From: Dehalococcoidia bacterium
Lineage (GTDB): Bacteria; Chloroflexota; Dehalococcoidia; UBA2979
Assembly (NCBI GenBank): GCA_003599735.1
Contig: QZJI01000021.1
Coordinates: 1 to 46,129 of the forward strand
Direction of reading: 5' to 3'
Length of the DNA stretch: 46,129 nt
Shown here piece after piece: positions 14,837 to 22,361 of the stretch. Below the pieces are notes generated by a model. It did not search any database. It was given only the letters and a program-made list of their open reading frames with translations, and was not told the DNA's origin. The number at the start of each line of letters is the position of its first letter. Position 1 is the first letter of the stretch. The position numbers and the translations under genes were made by a program.

Positions 14837-16120
14837 ATGGTCACGACCGAGATGCCCGACACACAGGCCGTGCGCGAGGCCGTCCATCAACAGTACGAAT
14901 CCTTTCCTTACCCGGCACGGAACCCTGAGGACGAACTCGATCGGCTGCTCCAGCCCACGATGTGCGAACTGCCACGGGTGAACGCGATGCTCTGGGGCGG
15001 GTGCCGAGTATGGGACAGCGCCTTCCGGGTGATGGACGCCGGGTGTGGCACCGGTGACGCCACCGTCTTCATGGCCGAACAGTTGCGTGACACCGGGGCA
15101 CGAGTGACCGCGCTGGATCTCTCCGCCGCCTCCCTCGATATCACGCGCCGCCGGCTGGAGAAGCGCGGGCTGGACGAGGTGGTGGACTTGATCCAGGCAC
15201 CGATCGAAGAGGCGCCATCGTTGGGCCTCGGGCAGTTCGATTTTATCTCGACAGCTGGGGTGCTCCACCACCTTCCGTCGCCAGATGTGGGGCTGCGCGC
15301 GCTGCGTGATCTCCTGAAGCCGGACGGCGGTATCGCGGTCATGGTGTATGCGCAGTACGGGCGTGAGCCGGTGTATCTGATGCAGTCGCTCTTGCGTATG
15401 GTGGCGCCGTACGAGTTTGGCGAGGAGCGACGGCTGCGCATTCTCAAGCGGGCGCTGCAGGCGCTGCCGCCGGAGAACCGAGGTATCCGCGGGCTGTTGG
15501 ACACGCCGCTGTTTCGCTCTGAGATCGCCCGTTCCGATGCCGGCGCGTACGATCTTTTGCTGCACTCGCAGGACCGTGCCTACACCGTGCCTCAGATTTA
15601 CGAATGGTTGGATGGCGCGAACCTACACCTCCTGGACTGGGGCGTCCCGCGAGTCTACCGGCCTCAGACGTACTGGCCGGGCGTGGACGTCACGCATCTG
15701 CCAGCGAAGGATATGGCCGCTGCCGCTGAGCTAATGCACGGCCGGATGGCGAAACACCATTTCTTCGCTGTATCCACCGAAGTGTCGCTGGCGCCTCAGC
15801 CTGCCTCCGACGATCTTCATGCTGTGCCGGTATGGACGGCCTGGCGGTTCGATGCTGCGCTGGGACAGGCGCTGGCGCAGCCGGGCAACCAGCTGAAGTT
15901 CGACCTGGGTGAAGATCGAGGCATCGTCCTGAACGGGGACGCGTTGAACCGGCGCCTGCTAGGCGCTGTGGACGGACGTCGGAGCGTCGGCGCGATCCTC
16001 GACGAGGTGTCCCTGGCGGTGACGACGCAGAAGCCTCAGCAGATTCTTCGTCGATGGGTGGACTTGTGCGAAGCGATGCGGGAGATCGCGGCGCTCGTGC
16101 TCTACGCCCCGGCGGCGTAG
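14837..16120 (+). CDS. Class I SAM-dependent methyltransferase with C-terminal extension
   Basis: The 427-residue protein has the Rossmann methyltransferase core. Motif I is FRVMDAGCGTGDATVFMAE (about 62-80), motif II VTALDLSAASLD, and a post-II segment is TAGVLHHLPSPDVGLRALRDLLKPDGG. The N-terminal HQQYESFPYPARNP is typical of a methyltransferase group with wide-ranging substrates. The last ~100 residues (from about 330) include FDLGEDRGIVLNGDALNRRLLGAVDGRRSVGAILDEV, which resembles PqqD-like or winged-helix peptide-binding modules. GAGGAG lies seven bases before the ATG. It lies between flagellin 1 and other motility genes, so flagellin or glycan methylation is an attractive but unproven role. 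Confidence 0.85.
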   Translation: MVTTEMPDTQAVREAVHQQYESFPYPARNPEDELDRLLQPTMCELPRVNAMLWGGCRVWDSAFRVMDAGCGTGDATVFMAEQLRDTGARVTALDLSAASLDITRRRLEKRGLDEVVDLIQAPIEEAPSLGLGQFDFISTAGVLHHLPSPDVGLRALRDLLKPDGGIAVMVYAQYGREPVYLMQSLLRMVAPYEFGEERRLRILKRALQALPPENRGIRGLLDTPLFRSEIARSDAGAYDLLLHSQDRAYTVPQIYEWLDGANLHLLDWGVPRVYRPQTYWPGVDVTHLPAKDMAAAAELMHGRMAKHHFFAVSTEVSLAPQPASDDLHAVPVWTAWRFDAALGQALAQPGNQLKFDLGEDRGIVLNGDALNRRLLGAVDGRRSVGAILDEVSLAVTTQKPQQILRRWVDLCEAMREIAALVLYAPAA

Positions 16121-16175
16121 AGCGCGTAGACGCCGGCTGGTTCAGGATCGCGTCATTACGGTCGAAGATAGTGGT

Positions 16176-16658
16176 ATGACACTGGCCACTTCCTGCGATG
16201 CTTGCGGAAGATCGATTCACCGTGACGTGGTCGCGCTGCGCTTTGCGACGCTGTCGGTTGTCTCCACTCCCGGTGGCGGGGCGCAGTCGAAGGCGCTTCC
16301 GGGCGCACAGCAGGCGTACCTGGTGTGCATAAGTTGCGCCTCGTACGTGCAGGCGTGCATCGCCAGGCTGGAGGGCGGTGCGACATCGTCGAGATCTGAG
16401 AGCAGCGAGGCTGTGAGTGCCTCCTTCGCCGCGTGCGACCTGTGCTACTCCGCGCTGGGTACCCGTGTCACGGAAGCGCAGGTTTCGCCAGCACGGATGG
16501 TGCAGCTGACGGGGGAAGGCAAGGTGGCACATCGCTCGACCGGGCTACGCAGCCTGCGCCTCTGTGTCCCCTGTGGCGACTATCTCATCTCCGGCTTTGG
16601 GCGGTTGCGTAGCGCCTACGGACACGGTGCACCGGCGCGACAGCGGATGGTGGGCTAG
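16176..16658 (+). CDS. Cys-rich hypothetical protein with zinc-ribbon-like CxxC pairs
   Basis: The 160-residue protein has four CxxC pairs: CDAC near the start, CISC (about 51), CDLC (about 88) and CVPC (about 130). They look like two zinc-binding knuckle sets separated by a Ser-rich linker. No family recognised. There is no clear ribosome site before ATG 16176; the start may be leaderless or weakly translated. It ends ten bases before the convergent hydrolase gene. Confidence 0.65.
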   Translation: MTLATSCDACGRSIHRDVVALRFATLSVVSTPGGGAQSKALPGAQQAYLVCISCASYVQACIARLEGGATSSRSESSEAVSASFAACDLCYSALGTRVTEAQVSPARMVQLTGEGKVAHRSTGLRSLRLCVPCGDYLISGFGRLRSAYGHGAPARQRMVG

Positions 16659-16668
16659 CGGGCGTCCG

Positions 16669-17346
16669 CTACAGGAACCGCGTCAGCCAGCGCTTCGCCC
16701 GGTCGACTGACTTCGGCTCGTCCTTGTATATCGAGTGCCCGATCCCCGGGAAGATCTCCAGCTCCGCGTTGGGGATACAGCGGGAGATGATCACGGAACC
16801 GCCGGGCGGCGTCTGCGGGTCGTCGCCGCCGACGAGGATTAACGTTGGCGCGGTGATCCGCTTCAACCCTTCGTCCATGCGGTAGGCCGCCACGGCACGG
16901 TTGGTTTCCGCCATCGGTAGGTTGCCCTCAGCCTCGAATTCGGTGGCGCGCTTCAGCCACCCAGCGGCCAACGCACCGCCCACCCGGCTGGACGTGGCGA
17001 AGAGCAGCAGCCCGTCCACGCGGTGCGGGAAGTCGACAGTGAACCGCTGGGCGATCGCACCGCCCATCGAATGCCCCACGACGACCGCTCTGGGGATGCC
17101 GAGCGCCTCCATGAGCGCGTCCAGGTCGCGAGCCCAGGTGGTCAATGAGACCGGCCCGTCCTCGTGCCCGCTCTCGCCCATGCCACGCACGTCGTAGGTC
17201 AGGTGGCGGAACCCCGGAAACTGGGGCGTGGTGGTGGCCCAGGTTTCCAGTCGGGAACCGATGCCATGGATCCAGACCACGGCCTGCTTACCGTCCCCGG
17301 TCAGTTCGTAGTGCTGGGAGATCCCGTTCGCGGTGATGAAGGGCAT
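16669..17346 (-). CDS. Alpha/beta hydrolase
   Basis: The 225-residue protein has the alpha/beta-hydrolase fold with VVWIHGIGSRLETW (oxyanion loop HG near 27), nucleophile Ser93 in VGHSMGG, acid Asp175/176 in VGGDDPQTP and His204 in PGIGHS. The cap between about residues 120 and 160 is short, making the protein smaller than the usual 260 residues. GGAGG precedes ATG 17346. Esterase or carbon-carbon hydrolase activity is possible. Confidence 0.93.
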   Translation of the reverse strand: MPFITANGISQHYELTGDGKQAVVWIHGIGSRLETWATTTPQFPGFRHLTYDVRGMGESGHEDGPVSLTTWARDLDALMEALGIPRAVVVGHSMGGAIAQRFTVDFPHRVDGLLLFATSSRVGGALAAGWLKRATEFEAEGNLPMAETNRAVAAYRMDEGLKRITAPTLILVGGDDPQTPPGGSVIISRCIPNAELEIFPGIGHSIYKDEPKSVDRAKRWLTRFL

Positions 17347-17428
17347 GGCGCCTCCTCGGACTGGCGGGTTGGTAGCGTGCCCGGCGGAGTATACGCAGGG
17401 CACGGCAGGACGTGCCGAATCTGCGTGC

Positions 17429-17434
17429 TAGCAT
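17429..17434 (+). promoter_or_regulatory. Extended -10 box for the flavin reductase gene
   Basis: TGC-TAGCAT has the TGn extension and lies 21 bases before the GTG start, with CAGGAGG between. No -35 box is evident. Confidence 0.45.
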
Positions 17435-17455
17435 TCCGGGGCTCAGGAGGCACCC

Positions 17456-17950
17456 GTGGCGGATATCGATTCGCGCGAATTCCGAAACTGGGGCGGTCAC
17501 TTCGCCACCGGGGTCACGGTCCTGACGGTGCAGGTGAACAGCACCGTCCGCGGCATGACTGCGAATGCCTTCTGCTCCCTCTCGCTCCACCCACCACTGA
17601 TCCTGGTCTGCATCCAGCGCGGGACATCCATGCACCCGATGTTCGAGGTGGCTGAGACGTTTGGCGTGAACATTTTGGCCGCCGATCAGAAGTCGTTTTC
17701 CGCGCTGTTCGCGCAGCACGGCGAGCATGCCGCGCCGATGGGGGGTGTGCCATACCGCATCGGCGCGCTCGGCGTTCCGATCCTCGAAGGGGTCATGGGA
17801 TGGGCTCAGTGCCGCGTGGAGGAGCGATACGCCGGCGGCGACCATATGATCGTCGTGGGCCGGGTCGAAGAAATAGCGGTTGAACGTCCAGAGGTCGATC
17901 CGCTGGTGTTTTACGCCGGTTCGTACCGCACCGTTGGGGAGACGCTGTAG
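17456..17950 (+). CDS. Flavin reductase (HpaC/ActVB-like FMN-binding)
   Basis: The 164-residue product shows the flavin-reductase-like core: WGGHFATGVTVLTVQ, RGMTANAFCSLSLHPPLILVC, FGVNILAADQ and DHMIVVGRVEEIAV. This split-barrel family binds FMN or FAD, reduces it with NAD(P)H, and often supplies a partner monooxygenase; none is next to it. Start is GTG 17456, preceded by CAGGAGGCACC. Length is normal. Confidence 0.92.
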   Translation: MADIDSREFRNWGGHFATGVTVLTVQVNSTVRGMTANAFCSLSLHPPLILVCIQRGTSMHPMFEVAETFGVNILAADQKSFSALFAQHGEHAAPMGGVPYRIGALGVPILEGVMGWAQCRVEERYAGGDHMIVVGRVEEIAVERPEVDPLVFYAGSYRTVGETL

Positions 17951-18029
17951 CGCTACGACTCAGGGGGGCCGCGCATGTTAGCGCGGGACTTCCCCGATAC
18001 GTGAGGGACCGTATTCGTCGATAGCCTGA

Positions 18030-18054
18030 CCTCGCGGCGTGTTACGTCGCGAGG
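18030..18054 (+). promoter_or_regulatory. Hairpin that pairs with the ribosome site of the transglycosylase gene
   Basis: CCTCGCGGCGT (18030-18040) pairs with ACGTCGCGAGG (18044-18054) over eleven base pairs (one G-T) around a GTT loop. The 3' arm contains the first four bases of GAGGAG (18051-18056), the ribosome site for GTG 18062. It could terminate upstream transcription or restrict translation. Confidence 0.6.
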
Positions 18055-18061
18055 AGCGCGC

Positions 18062-19153
18062 GTGGACGCACTGTCCCCTATCTCGACAGGTATCTCGACG
18101 GGCACCTCTGCCGCCGGCCTGCCCGCAGAGGGCGTGCGCCAGGCGTCGCCGGCTCCCGCGTCGTTCGCCGCGGCACTTGAACGTCAGCTCGCCAGTACCC
18201 GCTCGAAGATCGATGGCGTGCGCGCGGAGATCGCCTCGCTGCGCGAGGGCGGTGCGCGGAGTCTCGCCCTCTCATCACGGCCATCAGCCGGCCCGACGCG
18301 TCCGATGTCGATCGCGGATGTCGCCGCACGACTGAAGTCAATCTCTACCGGAGACGGGGCGGACCCATATGGCTGGCGGCAAATGGCTCGTAGCACGGGC
18401 GAGCAGGTGATCGGCGCAGGTTACGGGGCGATCTTCGAGCGGCAGATCCAGCAGGAGTCTGGTTTCGCGCCGGACGTGGTCTTCGGCCTGCGCAAATCTT
18501 CGGCTGGCGCGGAAGGCATCGCACAGTTGATGCCGCAGTATTACCCGAGTGTGGACCGCACTGATCCGCGCTCTTCGCTGCTGGCGGGAGCGCGGTCGAT
18601 GGATCACTACCTGAGCGCCTGGGGCGGGGACGTGCGGAAGGCGCTAGCTTCCTACAACGCGGGGCTTGGCAAAGTGCAACAGTTGGTCGCGGCGCACGGT
18701 GACCGCTGGGAGTCCGCCCTGCCGCTGGAGACACGCCAGTACCTGTCCGCCATCGTTGGCGACATGCGCCCCGTCTTCACGAAGCCTTCGAACACCGCGG
18801 CGGTCTTCGGCGGGCGCGGCCCAGGGGGTGTGCTGACGATGCCTGTTGACCGTACTGGCAGCCGCCCAGCAGGCAGCGGCATCGATCTCTTCGCCCAGGA
18901 AGGGAGCACCGTGCGCGCTCCCGCGGATGGCACGGTCCATGTCACCCACGGCGACGAGGGCGCCGTGCTGACGATCGACCATGGCAATGGATGGTCGAGC
19001 ACCATGCGGGGCATTGAGGGCGATCTGCCGGCCGATGGCTCTTCTGTCCGCCGTGGCCAGTCGGTGGGCGTTGTGGACAGCGGCGCTCGGGTCGCGCTCG
19101 GCCTCGCGCTGAACGGTCGGGCTGTGGATCCGCTCCGATATCTCATCGGTTAG
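18062..19153 (+). CDS. Lytic transglycosylase fused to degenerate LytM/M23 domain (flagellar muramidase candidate)
   Basis: The 363-residue protein has a low-complexity N-terminus and an SLT domain at about 115-225: FERQIQQESGF with the catalytic Glu, AEGIAQLMP and ALASYNAGLGKV. A C-terminal LytM-like barrel covers about 270-363 (GSGIDLFAQEGSTVRAPADG, LTIDHGNGWSS). The M23 zinc ligands are missing: HxxxD is SGID and the HxH site is lost, so the barrel probably only binds peptidoglycan, as in EnvC/NlpD. No signal peptide is seen, which fits export by the flagellar apparatus like FlgJ. Context between the flagellins and the absence of FlgJ support a rod-assembly role. Confidence 0.85.
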   Translation: MDALSPISTGISTGTSAAGLPAEGVRQASPAPASFAAALERQLASTRSKIDGVRAEIASLREGGARSLALSSRPSAGPTRPMSIADVAARLKSISTGDGADPYGWRQMARSTGEQVIGAGYGAIFERQIQQESGFAPDVVFGLRKSSAGAEGIAQLMPQYYPSVDRTDPRSSLLAGARSMDHYLSAWGGDVRKALASYNAGLGKVQQLVAAHGDRWESALPLETRQYLSAIVGDMRPVFTKPSNTAAVFGGRGPGGVLTMPVDRTGSRPAGSGIDLFAQEGSTVRAPADGTVHVTHGDEGAVLTIDHGNGWSSTMRGIEGDLPADGSSVRRGQSVGVVDSGARVALGLALNGRAVDPLRYLIG

Positions 19154-19197
19154 CACGAACACGTGGCGGGTCGATTCCCGGTGTCAGTGGTGGATGC

Positions 19198-19203
19198 TAC
19201 GAT
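19198..19203 (+). promoter_or_regulatory. Extended -10 box for tRNA-His
   Basis: TGC-TACGAT ends eleven bases before the tRNA, so transcription would begin a few bases upstream of the mature 5' end. Confidence 0.5.
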
Positions 19204-19214
19204 CGCGATCCCGT

Positions 19215-19291
19215 GGTGGGTGTGGCCTAGCGGTTAGGGCGTCAGGTTGTGGCCCTGAAGATCGGGGGTTCAAATCCCCTCACCCACCCCA
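19215..19291 (+). tRNA. tRNA-His (anticodon GTG)
   Basis: The acceptor GTGGGTG (19216-19222) pairs with CACCCAC (19281-19287). The extra G-1 at 19215 faces discriminator C at 19288, the hallmark of tRNA-His, and CCA is encoded. The anticodon arm is TCAGG-TTGTGGC-CCTGA and the T arm GGGGG-TTCAAAT-CCCCT. It lies alone between the transglycosylase and lipoprotein genes. Confidence 0.97.
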
Positions 19292-19354
19292 TGGAAACAT
19301 CCGCCCGCCGCGACCGCACCGACTGAATGAATTCGGCCGCGGTCGCGGCGGTGC

Positions 19355-19360
19355 TACACT
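19355..19360 (+). promoter_or_regulatory. Extended -10 box for the PDZ lipoprotein gene
   Basis: TGC-TACACT lies 39 bases before GTG 19400; TTCGGC at 19332-19337 is a poor -35 at 17-base spacing. Confidence 0.45.
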
Positions 19361-19399
19361 CCAAAGTAGATAGCCCCACCTCCATCGAAGGACACAGAC

Positions 19400-20545
19400 G
19401 TGCGGCGCGGACTCCTCGCCCTCCTCGCCGTGTTTGCGCTGGCCCCGCTCGCGGCATCCTGCCGGGGTGGGAGTGGCGGCGAGAGTGTGGTTCCTCTGAC
19501 CGAGCGATGGCTACGCGTCGGGGAGGATCCCTCCGCTGAGGTTCTGGTCTATGACGCGAAGCTGCCGCCGAACCTCGTCGACCTGCTGAACCCCAGCGCA
19601 TCGTCGGGCGGCACCGACCAGATTCAGCTTCCTGTGCACCCCGCCGGCAAGCTGGTTGGTTCTTACGTTGTCCGCAAGCCGGAGGGTACCCACCTCGTCT
19701 GGTTGATTTACGACGTCGCTGAGGCTCCAGTCGCGGTCGTGAAGAAGGTGCAGGAGCAGCTGGACGCCCGTCCGTGGCAGGTCGTCGGCGCGCAGGCCGA
19801 CCCCTCCGGGACGTTGCTGCGGTTCCAGTCATCGAGCGGGGATGACCTTCAGGGTACCGCGATCGTGAACCAGCGCCCGGCGACCACCACGTACAGCCTG
19901 GTGGTGGAGCGGGACGGCAAGCAGACCACGCTGACCGTGGCCCGTGGGGCGACGGTCCCGCAGCTGGCGGCCTCGCTGGGTGATGACCTCACCGTGAAGC
20001 GCGTGGACGCGGGCGCTGCGAAGGCGGCCGGGCTGAAGGAGGGCGACCGAATCGTGAAGGTCGGCGACGTAGCCGTCACCGATCGGAAGTCGCTTGCCGC
20101 CGCACAGCAGGCGCTCGCCGGGGAGAAGACGTCGAGCACGAGCGTTACCTACGTGGTCCAGATCACGCCACCCGCCGAGGCCGACAAGCGCACCTTCACC
20201 GAGCCCGTGTCGCTGGCCCTGCCGGGCAAGTTCCCCGTGAAGGCGTTCTTCGACACGCTGGTCGTGACGGAGTTCCAGTGGATGCAACAGGCCGGTGGGT
20301 CGGGCTTCTCGGCTTCCGCCATCTCGAAGGACGGGAGCACCGCGGTGGCGGGCCGTCTGAAGGAGTCGCTACAGAAGGACGGCTGGCAGGTGCTCCAGGA
20401 TGTCCCGTCCGGCAGTTCTACGCAGATGCAGTTCCAGCATTCGGACGGGCGTTCCGGCGTAGCGGAAATCGGCCCTTTCGAGACGGACTCCGCCTACACA
20501 CAGGTGGTCATGCAGGTTCAGACCGGCCAATCCGGGGGGCGATAG
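19400..20545 (+). CDS. Putative lipoprotein with PDZ domain
   Basis: The 381-residue protein starts with a basic, hydrophobic signal peptide ending LAASC (Cys21), a lipoprotein-like cleavage site. A PDZ-like segment spans about 190-250, with AAKAAGLKEGDRIVKVGDVAV, the typical ligand-groove/turn motif. Flanking regions alternate beta strands and Gly/Ser linkers, with a probable repeated module (QEQLDARPWQVVGAQ near 120 and KESLQKDGWQVLQDV near 330). No protease catalytic domain is present. GTG 19400 has AAGG upstream. It lies between tRNA-His and flagellin 2; a link to motility is only positional. Confidence 0.78.
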   Translation: MRRGLLALLAVFALAPLAASCRGGSGGESVVPLTERWLRVGEDPSAEVLVYDAKLPPNLVDLLNPSASSGGTDQIQLPVHPAGKLVGSYVVRKPEGTHLVWLIYDVAEAPVAVVKKVQEQLDARPWQVVGAQADPSGTLLRFQSSSGDDLQGTAIVNQRPATTTYSLVVERDGKQTTLTVARGATVPQLAASLGDDLTVKRVDAGAAKAAGLKEGDRIVKVGDVAVTDRKSLAAAQQALAGEKTSSTSVTYVVQITPPAEADKRTFTEPVSLALPGKFPVKAFFDTLVVTEFQWMQQAGGSGFSASAISKDGSTAVAGRLKESLQKDGWQVLQDVPSGSSTQMQFQHSDGRSGVAEIGPFETDSAYTQVVMQVQTGQSGGR

Positions 20546-20651
20546 CGTCTCGAACTAGGGCGTCTCCTGATCACGGGGCGCCACAGCCTGCGAAATCATC
20601 CCCCGGTCCGTGTCACGGCTATTGCCGTCGATCCGGTCCGGGAGGCTGCCC

Positions 20652-21851
20652 ATGTCGATCCAGATCAACACGAACATCTCTGCGCTGAACGCCCAGCGAA
20701 ACTTGGCCAGCACGAACCACCGCCTCGGCAACCTCTTTGAGAAGCTTTCCAGCGGCATGCGCATCAACCGGGCGGCAGACGACGCGGCCGGCCTGGCCAT
20801 CTCCGAGAAGATGCGCGCCCAGTTCCGTGGAATGCAGCAGGGGCAGCGCAACGCGCAAGATGGCATCTCCATGCTGCAGACGACAGAAGGCGGGTTGAGC
20901 GAGGTCACCAGCATCCTTCAGCGTATCCGCGAGCTCTGCGTCCAGGCTGGGAACAGCACCCTTGCGGTCGCCGACCGTCAGGCCATGGGTGAGGAAATCC
21001 TCGCGCTGGGATCCGAGATCGACAACATCGGAAACCGCACGCGGTTCAACGGCCAGCAACTGCTGACCGGCGCCCTGTCCGTGGGCCTGGACGCGGCGAA
21101 TTCCACGGCTGACACCGTCACATACGCGAACGGCGGCGCCACGACCTCGGTCTCCTCCGTCGATGTGTCCACGGCGGACCCGGGCGAGACGTATACGTTA
21201 TCCGCCGCGGGCGCGGTGCTCACGCTGACACACGATGATGGCTCTGGCTTCATCCGGAACGAGACATTCACGGTCCAGGACATGGGCGCGAGCGGCGCGC
21301 AGGCCGTGACCTTCGAGCAACTCGGCGTCACGCTCAACCTGTTCCACGACGCGAACGCCGCGAACCACACCGGTGCCAGCATCGCGAACGCCTTCAACGG
21401 GGCCACGATCGTGACTGGCGCTGGCGGACCCGCCCGGTTCCGGGTGGGCGCTGAGGCGGCCGACAACATCTCCGTCCCCTTCTCCGATATGCGTCTGGCC
21501 GCACTTGGCGATGCGAACAAAATGGGTACGCTAATCGTCGATAATGATGTGGTCTCCACCACGGCGAAGTCGGACACCCTATTGCAGTCTGTGGACGCGG
21601 CGATGACGCAGGTGTCTCTGTTCCGCGCCAAGCTCGGGGCGGCACAGAACCAAATGGAGTCGGCCGTGAACAGCCTGGCCGTCTCCGTCGAGAACCTCTC
21701 TGCGTCCGAATCCCGCATCCGGGACGCCGACTTCGCACAGGTCTCCAGCCAGCTGGTCGCACAGCAGATCATGCAGCAGGCCGGCGTGGCGGTGCTGGCC
21801 CAGGCGAATACCGCGCCGCAGGCTGTGCTGGCGCTGCTCCGCGGCCAGTAG
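20652..21851 (+). CDS. fliC: Flagellin 2
   Basis: The 399-residue paralogue of the 13495 flagellin has the same ends (INTNISALNAQRNL, EKLSSGMRINRAADDAAGL, ENLSASESRIRDADFA, VLAQANTAPQAVLALL) and a recognisably homologous central domain (ADTVTYANGG, ETFTVQDMGASG, QLGVTLNLFHDANAANHTGA). It has a Cys in RELCVQAGNST where flagellin 1 has Ala. GGAGG lies six bases before ATG 20652; ATG 20610 would add residues unlike any flagellin. FlaG-like and FliD genes follow on the same strand. Confidence 0.98.
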   Translation: MSIQINTNISALNAQRNLASTNHRLGNLFEKLSSGMRINRAADDAAGLAISEKMRAQFRGMQQGQRNAQDGISMLQTTEGGLSEVTSILQRIRELCVQAGNSTLAVADRQAMGEEILALGSEIDNIGNRTRFNGQQLLTGALSVGLDAANSTADTVTYANGGATTSVSSVDVSTADPGETYTLSAAGAVLTLTHDDGSGFIRNETFTVQDMGASGAQAVTFEQLGVTLNLFHDANAANHTGASIANAFNGATIVTGAGGPARFRVGAEAADNISVPFSDMRLAALGDANKMGTLIVDNDVVSTTAKSDTLLQSVDAAMTQVSLFRAKLGAAQNQMESAVNSLAVSVENLSASESRIRDADFAQVSSQLVAQQIMQQAGVAVLAQANTAPQAVLALLRGQ

Positions 21852-22013
21852 CCGGCGTCGAAGGCGCCCAAGGGTTGTGGGTCGCGCTCATCGTGATCTA
21901 CGGGGAACCCCCGACTGTGCTGGCGGTCTCCTCCAGCCGATGATCCGGGCAAGGATTTCCGGTCAGCCGCCTGAGGGCATGCGGTGGCGAGAGATCATGA
22001 GGGACGGTGCGCC
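21852..22013. other. Gap between flagellin 2 and the FlaG-like gene
   Basis: No gene or strong terminator recognised; readthrough from flagellin 2 into the downstream flagellar genes is possible. Confidence 0.3.
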
Positions 22014-22352
22014 ATGGCCGACCTGCGGATCGAACGTGGCCAACCTTCGCTTGGTCCGGCTGCGATTGTGCCAGACCAGCGGCGAGGTGACGGGGGCCAC
22101 CCCCATCAGGGACAGCGGGATCCGGACAGACATGACGCGTCAGGGATCGAAGAACTGGCGGTAGCGTTGCACGAGGAGGGGCGGAAGCACCTCGTCGCAC
22201 GGCTGACGACGGACGAGTCGGGCGAGACGCGTGTGCGGATCATGGACACGGAGCGGGATGAGACGGTGGCCGTGCTGACCCCGGACGAATTGCGCACACT
22301 GTCGGCCCAAACCGGGCTGCCGGCCGGCCTGCTGCTGCAGGCACGGTCGTAG
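22014..22352 (+). CDS. flaG: FlaG-like flagellar protein
   Basis: The 112-residue product has a hydrophilic, low-complexity first half and a C-terminal half with GIEELAVALHEEGRKHLVARL, TRVRIMDTERDETVAVLTPDEL and LSAQTGLPAGLLLQARS. The charged helix, then a V-x-I-x-D-x-E strand, then a P-x-E-L helix, is the FlaG fold. Its position between a flagellin and fliD is the usual one for flaG. FlaG affects filament length in other bacteria. ATG 22014 has GAGG at a rather long spacing. Sequence identity is weak, so the name rests partly on context. Confidence 0.65.
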   Translation: MADLRIERGQPSLGPAAIVPDQRRGDGGHPHQGQRDPDRHDASGIEELAVALHEEGRKHLVARLTTDESGETRVRIMDTERDETVAVLTPDELRTLSAQTGLPAGLLLQARS

Positions 22353-22361
22353 GGAGCCGCC

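Noticed and set aside
19150-19190. Possible extra tRNA T-arm (GGGTCGATTCCCGG) before tRNA-His
   Set aside because: No acceptor or anticodon arm can be formed around it.
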